Source: a virus. Taken from it: DNA of 28,949 nt. The stretch is from IMG/VR virus record IMGVR_UViG_3300017917_003737, positions 1-28,949 of that record; one strand, written 5' to 3'. The notes under the pieces are model-generated. The model saw only the letters and a program-made list of their open reading frames with translations, was not told where the DNA came from and did not search any database. The position numbers were made by a program, and so were the translations under genes. Numbering within the stretch: the first letter of the stretch is position 1; the number at the start of each line of letters is the position of its first letter. Below, piece by piece: positions 25,283 to 28,949 of this stretch.

Positions 25283-27247
25283 TTATCTTACTAAAAGTCC
25301 GTTTGAATAACTTGAAGAAACTAGGTAACTAGTTCCTGTTATATCGTATCCTGAAGAAATTTGATCTGGTTTTGTATTAATGACTGTTTTAGATGAATCA
25401 AGTTGTAAGTATAAATCTTGCAGTCCTATTACATCATTAGAATATGGAGAGGCGGAAATTTCTATTAAAGGAAATCCTCTATTAATGACAGTGTTTGTAA
25501 TATTAATTGGAGAAAGTTTAATTTCTCCCTTAACATAATCAATGGTTCCAATGTTTTTTCTAACAATTTCTGGTTGTGTAGGTGAAAATAATCTAAAGAG
25601 AAAAATGGATCCAGTTTGTTTATCCTGATTTGCTACATCTGAAAGATATACTGTGCCAGGAATTCCACTAACATTAAATCCAGAAGACTTGATGTTAAAA
25701 CTATTTTCACTAATACCATTAATATTTAATCCAGAATATTCCATATTAATGACTTTTTCGTCTTTAATATGGAATCTATTTCCAAAGCAAATTTCATATT
25801 CAGCAAAACTATTTAACACAACTCTCATATCCCTTCTCATGATAATAGTTGTGATATTGGATGTAATTGAATCACTGCTATCATCAATTACCTTTAGAAA
25901 TTTGCTGTATTTGAATCTGGCACCAAACTTATTAAGTTCTGTTGATTGAGCATATCTATCAACTGTATTAGAAATAATTGTAGAAACCGAATTTGCTGAT
26001 TGTGCTAAATTTGTATTATAATATGCATTAATTGTTGGTTCAATATAAAGATACTTAAGATCGATAATTTCTGGAACAATTCCTGCTACAGAATATTTCT
26101 TGAGTTCTCTCTTTATATTATCTTTAATATAGTTGGATAAGTATGCGCCATTTGCAGGTTTAATACTGATATAAACCTTTCCAAACTGAGGGGGAGTTAA
26201 CTCCTCTCCACCAAATGCAGAAATAGATTCTGTTTCATTGTATATACTTGGAACAATGGCTTCATAATCTTTTGCAGTTACTGCTCTATTTTGAGATGCA
26301 TAAATTCTAGATGCATACTTTTTAATAGATTCTACACCTTCAATATCTTTACCAAAAGCAGAAATTTGATTCGTTGTAATCAGAGAAATTCCAGCAGCAG
26401 CGGGAGTATTTTCTCTTGGAGAGATGATTTTTCCACTAAAATTGAATTGAGAGATATTATTTGCTGCCTCCCCATTTGAAACCAAATAAGACACTTCAAG
26501 ATAGTTTGGAGACTGTAATTTGGTTCCAAATACACCATCTCCAAATATTAATTCATATCTTTCATCTTCAATTTCTTGTACAAAGAATACTGGAGAGTCT
26601 GGAGTTATAGTGAATAAACTATCTGCTTGAATATATTTTCTATTAATATCTGCAGAAACGTTTGGTTTCCAAACTACTCTTATTGATGAGGTATCAATTT
26701 GAGAATTTGGAAGAATAAATCTCTGATTAGGATCGTATGAATCTACTGTAAATGTTGTAGTGATATAAGTGCCTTCATAAACATCGATACTGTTAAATGA
26801 TGCAATGTTATCAACTACAGGAACAGTGATATCATCAAGAATAGAAAAAGTATAACTCTGATTCCCAAAGGCAGATGTAGAACAAATAACGCCTTTTTTG
26901 AGAGTTAAAGTTTGTGGTTTTGTTGGATATGCAGTAGAGTTTGAGGTATCTACAAAGAAGGATATATTTGCTTTCGACGATTTTCTAGATTTTGGAACAT
27001 AACCAATATTTCTAGCAAGAGAAACTACATTTTCTCTAAGGGTTGCGCTATCAATAAAAACTTCATTTGATACCATATTGGCATTGTATGAAGTAATATA
27101 AGTGTTATATGCCAAAACATCAAGAATTACAGATAAATTAGATCCCTCAAAATCATAATCCGTGAAATTTGAGTTGGATCTAAGATAATCTTTAATAGAT
27201 GTTTTAATCTGATCGAAATCTAGATTTGTAAAATTAACTAGTGGCAT
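25283..27247 (-). CDS. 6: Baseplate wedge subunit gp6 (baseplate J-like)
   Basis: gp6 forms the continuous ring that connects the wedges around the baseplate hub. The N-terminal block (NFTDYDFEGSNLSVILDVLA, then YNTYITSYNANMVSNEVFI, TLRENVVSLARNIGYVPKSR, about residues 27-108) aligns with T4 gp6 (FLDYDFEGSRLNVLCDLLAYNT, NLRSSVVQAAQDNGYLP). The middle region fits the baseplate-J fold: YELIFGDGVFGTKL, then AVTAKDYEAIVPSIY, KVYISIKPANGAYLSNYIKD, and YSVAGIVPEIIDLKYLYIEP. At 654 residues it is essentially the T4 length (660), so it has not been expanded like its neighbours. Its ATG overlaps the gp25 stop (TAATG), and one base separates its stop from gp7, suggesting a coupled gp25-gp6-gp7 unit. 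I see no GxGY or TSGA modules here. Confidence 0.96.
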   Translation of the reverse strand: MPLVNFTNLDFDQIKTSIKDYLRSNSNFTDYDFEGSNLSVILDVLAYNTYITSYNANMVSNEVFIDSATLRENVVSLARNIGYVPKSRKSSKANISFFVDTSNSTAYPTKPQTLTLKKGVICSTSAFGNQSYTFSILDDITVPVVDNIASFNSIDVYEGTYITTTFTVDSYDPNQRFILPNSQIDTSSIRVVWKPNVSADINRKYIQADSLFTITPDSPVFFVQEIEDERYELIFGDGVFGTKLQSPNYLEVSYLVSNGEAANNISQFNFSGKIISPRENTPAAAGISLITTNQISAFGKDIEGVESIKKYASRIYASQNRAVTAKDYEAIVPSIYNETESISAFGGEELTPPQFGKVYISIKPANGAYLSNYIKDNIKRELKKYSVAGIVPEIIDLKYLYIEPTINAYYNTNLAQSANSVSTIISNTVDRYAQSTELNKFGARFKYSKFLKVIDDSSDSITSNITTIIMRRDMRVVLNSFAEYEICFGNRFHIKDEKVINMEYSGLNINGISENSFNIKSSGFNVSGIPGTVYLSDVANQDKQTGSIFLFRLFSPTQPEIVRKNIGTIDYVKGEIKLSPINITNTVINRGFPLIEISASPYSNDVIGLQDLYLQLDSSKTVINTKPDQISSGYDITGTSYLVSSSYSNGLLVR

Positions 27248-27648
27248 TATCGTGTTGGCTGTAATGCAAATGATAATTGTTGTGGTTGTGCGTCAATTCC
27301 AACGATATAATATTTAATTGTGACGTTTAATTCGCCGTTATCATAATCCGGAACTGCATCGACTGATATTAATTCAACTCTAGGTTCATAGTTTTTAATA
27401 ACATTTTCAATTTCATCTCTAACTGATGATGCAGTAATGTCATCTAATGACTCAAATAACAAAGAATTCACTCTTGAACCTAAGTTGCTATCAAAAAATC
27501 GCTCACCTCTGTTAGTAAGAACGAGATTACGAACAGAACGAGCGATTGCATTCTCATTTGTAAGCGCAATCAAATCATAGGTTAAAGGATTAACCTGAAA
27601 AGACATGCTAATGTCTTTAAATGACTTACTGACGCGCTCTACGGGCAT
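27247..27648 (-). CDS. 25: Baseplate wedge protein gp25 (GPW/gp25 family)
   Basis: gp25 is the lysozyme-like wedge protein that links gp6 to the sheath and starts sheath assembly. The family signatures are ARSVRNLVLTNRGERFFDSN (36-55), LGSRVNSLLFE (56-66) and the EPR triad at residues 88-90 in NYEPRVELISVD. Length is 133 residues, as expected for the family (T4: 132). The start MPVERVSKSFKDIS is one I associate with marine T4-like phages. A second ATG at residue 15 is possible but would remove that conserved start. No convincing Shine-Dalgarno precedes the chosen ATG (TTATAATATTCA), although a late-promoter-like box lies 20 bases upstream. The stop overlaps the gp6 start. Confidence 0.96.
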   Translation of the reverse strand: MPVERVSKSFKDISMSFQVNPLTYDLIALTNENAIARSVRNLVLTNRGERFFDSNLGSRVNSLLFESLDDITASSVRDEIENVIKNYEPRVELISVDAVPDYDNGELNVTIKYYIVGIDAQPQQLSFALQPTR

Positions 27649-27668
27649 TGAATATTATAATTCTATCT

Positions 27669-27676
27669 TATTTATT
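27669..27676 (-). promoter_or_regulatory. Late-promoter-like box upstream of gp25
   Basis: The minus strand reads TAATAAATAAGA, giving AATAAATA (one mismatch from the T4 late box). Its first two bases are the last two of the TAA stop of the 84-residue gene. It would initiate the whole baseplate block gp25-gp6-gp7. Activity is inferred. Confidence 0.55.
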
Positions 27677-27929
27677 ACCCTTTTATGGATCCATAAGTTG
27701 GTTCAGTACCATAATCCCAGTCATCATAGTCGTCATCATTACGAATTTTTTCATGAATTTCGTTTTGATGGAAAAAATCATGTTTTTTGGGAGTTAAATC
27801 GTCACTTGCAATCTCACGAAGCATCTTTTGCTTCTCAATTTTACCTTCCCAACCGTATTCTGATGCTAAAAATTGAGTTCCCCACTCATTTTTCATAAAA
27901 TTTTCGTCCTTATCGACTTGTTTTGTCAT
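27675..27929 (-). CDS. Hypothetical acidic-tailed protein (84 aa)
   Basis: I do not recognise a function. The protein is soluble and charged: MTKQVDKDENFMKNEWGTQF, then LASEYGWEGKIEKQKMLREI, then DDLTPKKHDFFHQNEIHEKI, and an acidic, aromatic tail RNDDDYDDWDYGTEPTYGS. There is no signal peptide, membrane segment or cysteine motif. It has a good Shine-Dalgarno (AGGAG, six bases before the ATG) that is partly enclosed in a hairpin. It is followed directly by gp25 and, unlike the upstream small genes, is not overlapped at its start. A plus-strand frame of 97 codons covers the same bases but has no comparable start signal. I associate proteins like this with the position before gp25 in marine T4-like phages, but that is memory, not a search. 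Confidence 0.82.
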   Translation of the reverse strand: MTKQVDKDENFMKNEWGTQFLASEYGWEGKIEKQKMLREIASDDLTPKKHDFFHQNEIHEKIRNDDDYDDWDYGTEPTYGSIKG

Positions 27930-27938
27930 TTTTTGCTC

Positions 27939-27955
27939 CTGATTTGTTAAATCAG
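27939..27955 (-). promoter_or_regulatory. Small hairpin overlapping the ribosome binding site of the 84-aa gene
   Basis: On the minus strand CTGATTT and AAATCAG form a perfect seven-pair stem around a three-base loop (AAC). The AGGAG at 27940-27936 shares its first two bases with the stem, so folding could reduce ribosome access. On the plus strand the same stem is followed by AACTTTTTT and could look like a weak terminator, but there is no plus-strand gene to end. The stem is mostly A-T pairs, so stability is low. Confidence 0.4.
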
Positions 27956-27961
27956 AACTTT

Positions 27962-28180
27962 TTACGGGGTTTCTATCCCGAAATCTGAGATATTTTGTCG
28001 ATTAAAAGTATAATTTTTTTGAATTCTAATGTCTCTGTTGTTAAATACCCAACATTCTCCTGTATTATCTAGGAAGACAACCCATTCCAAGTCATGTTCT
28101 TGTGAACGATCTATCATAAAAAATGCCCAACCCTTACCTTTGGGGGTAAGAACTGGGATTTGTGGATTAAGTTGTAGCAT
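27962..28180 (-). CDS. Hypothetical small beta-rich protein (72 aa)
   Basis: The sequence is MLQLNPQIPVLTPKGKGWAF, FMIDRSQEHDLEWVVFLDNT, GECWVFNNRDIRIQKNYTF, then NRQNISDFGIETP. The alternating hydrophobic pattern and the PxxTPKGKGWAFFxID and DNTGECWVFxN elements suggest a compact beta barrel or sheet of about 60 residues. I recall similar small proteins in marine T4-like phages, all without known function. The ATG lies inside the end of the SET gene (14-base overlap), with no strong Shine-Dalgarno, so translation is likely coupled. After its stop come 32 bases containing the hairpin and ribosome site of the next gene. Confidence 0.82.
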   Translation of the reverse strand: MLQLNPQIPVLTPKGKGWAFFMIDRSQEHDLEWVVFLDNTGECWVFNNRDIRIQKNYTFNRQNISDFGIETP

Positions 28181-28538
28181 TTTTAGTGCTTAGTGCATCT
28201 TCTTCAAAAGGAAAAGTCAACTCTTCACCTTCTTTTATGTCTCTTAGGGCAAATATTTCATCACTAGTGCCGCCAACATTAGGATGTTCGCTCCAATTAA
28301 TAAAACGATCATGATCAAATGGGAATCTATGCATATTAGTAACGGGATCTAACCACCCATAGTGAAGAATATATTCTTGTGCCTTCTGCGGTAATTCAGA
28401 AAATTGTTCTGGTGTCCATTCTCGATCAAGTCCAGGAGTAAACTCCCAGACTTTAGTTCCTTTTGGAATGAATTCAGATGCAAACATTCCAAATCCATGA
28501 ATAGAACTTTTTTCGAGATAGGACTTAATCAATAACAT
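28167..28538 (-). CDS. SET-domain protein (putative lysine methyltransferase)
   Basis: All three SET motifs are readable in a 123-residue protein, about the size of the minimal chlorella-virus vSET (119). They are IHGFGMFASEFIPKGTKVWE at 13-32 (GxG, S-adenosylmethionine binding), INWSEHPN at 80-87 (counterpart of NHSxxPN), and FALRDIKEGEELTFPF at 96-111 (counterpart of AxRDIxxGEELTxDY). SET proteins transfer methyl groups from S-adenosylmethionine to lysines. Two points are unusual: the His of NHS is Trp here (NWS), and the Tyr that normally ends the GEELTxxY motif is Phe111, so activity is uncertain. There is no post-SET cysteine cluster. The insert at 40-70 (WTPEQFSELPQKAQEYILHY) is helical. 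The ATG overlaps the upstream stop (TGATG) with AAGG nearby. The substrate is unknown; a phage virion or host protein is possible. Confidence 0.88.
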   Translation of the reverse strand: MLLIKSYLEKSSIHGFGMFASEFIPKGTKVWEFTPGLDREWTPEQFSELPQKAQEYILHYGWLDPVTNMHRFPFDHDRFINWSEHPNVGGTSDEIFALRDIKEGEELTFPFEEDALSTKNATT

Positions 28539-28684
28539 CAGCCCTTACCTTGCCCGCGATATTTCTTTTTACGTCCATTACGAGAAGTTGCGCTGAGTAA
28601 TGTACGAGCTGAGCGTCCTTGTCGAGTTTTCTTAGGTGCTCCAGATTGAAAAGATACTTTACTACTTCCACCAACTTTAGCCAT
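28538..28684 (-). CDS. Highly basic small protein (48 aa)
   Basis: This short frame encodes MAKVGGSSKVSFQSGAPKKT, then RQGRSARTLLSATSRNGRKK, then KYRGQGKG. About 13 of 48 residues are Lys or Arg and only Gly, Ser and Thr rival them; there is no acidic residue, so the protein is strongly cationic and probably disordered. A strong Shine-Dalgarno (GGAGG, seven bases before the ATG) lies within the end of the upstream gene, and both ends overlap neighbours by one or more bases (TAATG at the start, TGATG at the end), which supports it being real. Nucleic-acid binding is a plausible inference from charge only; a substrate of the adjacent SET protein is a speculative alternative. I recall near-identical small proteins in marine T4-like phages with no assigned role. 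Confidence 0.87.
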   Translation of the reverse strand: MAKVGGSSKVSFQSGAPKKTRQGRSARTLLSATSRNGRKKKYRGQGKG

Positions 28685-28836
28685 TAAATTTCCTCCAATT
28701 CGATGAGTTCTGGTTCAATAAGTTCTCCCGAGAAAAACGATTCTGAGAGATCTTGAAGAACCTCAGTACATTCTTCTGCACTGAGGTTCATATAGATTTT
28801 ACGCCCTTTATAAAGAATATTATAAAGTTTTTCCAT
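28684..28836 (-). CDS. Hypothetical small acidic protein (50 aa)
   Basis: The chosen ATG at 28836 gives MEKLYNILYKGRKIYMNLSA, then EECTEVLQDLSESFFSGELI, then EPELIELEEI. A start further upstream (28887) would run through the end of the preceding frame and is unlikely; 28836 overlaps that gene's TGA as TGATG, the same coupling seen at the next junctions. The N-terminus looks like a short beta hairpin, followed by an acidic helix (LSAEECTEVLQDLSESFF). It is oppositely charged to the basic 48-residue protein encoded next. I recall similar proteins (a short YxxYxxNLSxEEC start) in marine T4-like phages; no function is known. Confidence 0.78.
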   Translation of the reverse strand: MEKLYNILYKGRKIYMNLSAEECTEVLQDLSESFFSGELIEPELIELEEI

Positions 28837-28949
28837 CAGATAATACGAGTCTTTTCGTGCCCAACACGAATACGAGGATCGCACCAAATCTCAAAACCTT
28901 GATCTTTAGCATCAAGACAGAATGAAACATCCTCACCACACATATCCTG
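28836..28949 (-). CDS. C-terminal fragment of a glycosyltransferase-like protein (partial)
   Basis: The frame is open from the right window edge and ends with TGA at 28838-28836, leaving 37 residues. They include MCGEDVSFCLDAKDQGFEIW and CDPRIRVGHEKTRII. The GEDVxFCxxAKxxGFxIWxDPxxxVGH pattern is characteristic of the C-terminal end of GT-A-fold family 2-like glycosyltransferases, where the acidic pair and the terminal His lie near the active site. The N-terminal nucleotide-binding half, including any DxD, is outside the window, so the substrate cannot be judged. The stop overlaps the next ATG by one base, making this the first visible member of a coupled cluster of small genes. Confidence 0.75.
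   Translation of the reverse strand, partial: QDMCGEDVSFCLDAKDQGFEIWCDPRIRVGHEKTRII

Noticed and set aside
27605-27898. Plus-strand open frame of 97 codons opposite gp25 start and the 84-residue gene
   Set aside because: The minus-strand genes have a recognised product (gp25) and a good ribosome site; the plus frame has neither and would run against a uniformly minus-strand cluster.
27939-27961. Plus-strand intrinsic terminator
   Set aside because: The stem is weak and A-T rich, and there is no plus-strand gene upstream of it to terminate.
28837-28887. Upstream ATG for the 50-residue protein
   Set aside because: The added residues are an out-of-frame reading of the glycosyltransferase-like C-terminus, and the internal ATG makes the TGATG coupling seen at neighbouring junctions.

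Overview
The window comes from the virion-assembly region of a T4-like (contractile-tailed) bacteriophage of the marine type, meaning the cyanophage or pelagiphage branch. Every supported gene lies on the minus strand and is packed end to end with overlaps or gaps of a few bases, so transcription runs from right to left. The DNA is AT-rich. The lineage call rests on recognisable T4 baseplate, neck and packaging proteins in T4 order (gp25, gp6, gp7, gp8, then gp13, gp14, gp15, gp16), on T4-type late promoter boxes, and on small flanking proteins of a kind I associate with marine T4-like phages. Nothing in the window identifies the host.

Right end (about 27.67-28.95 kb), read in the direction of transcription: the C-terminal tail of a probable glycosyltransferase-like protein cut by the window edge, a 50-residue protein, a very basic 48-residue protein, a SET-domain protein, a 72-residue protein and an 84-residue acidic-tailed protein. 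The first five are joined by 1-base or 14-base overlaps and look translationally coupled.

Baseplate block (about 4.07-27.65 kb): gp25 and gp6 (wedge), a 4045-residue protein carrying a gp7-like segment near its N-terminus and a degenerate YHYH domain, gp8 (wedge), and a 2494-residue DUF4815-type structural protein. The last sits where T4 carries gp9, gp10, gp11, gp12 and fibritin. These two giant genes fill about two thirds of the window.

Neck and packaging block (1-4.07 kb): a 75-residue coiled-coil protein, a 58-residue helical protein, gp13 and gp14 (neck), gp15 (tail terminator) and the N-terminal part of gp16 (small terminase). Together the genes build the baseplate, close the head-tail joint and begin DNA packaging.

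Four late-promoter-like boxes (TATAAATA or AATAAATA) lie just before gp25, gp8, gp13 and gp15. In each case the box overlaps or abuts the stop codon of the upstream gene. The most distinctive feature is a set of short beta-rich sequence modules repeated within and shared between gp7, gp8, the 2494-residue protein, gp14 and gp15, which makes several of these proteins much longer than their T4 counterparts. I see no tRNA, CRISPR array, insertion sequence, integrase or plus-strand gene. No stretch over 300 bases is without a gene. I did not find a clearly new standalone system; the shared modules, the giant gp7 and the SET protein are the points most worth following up.
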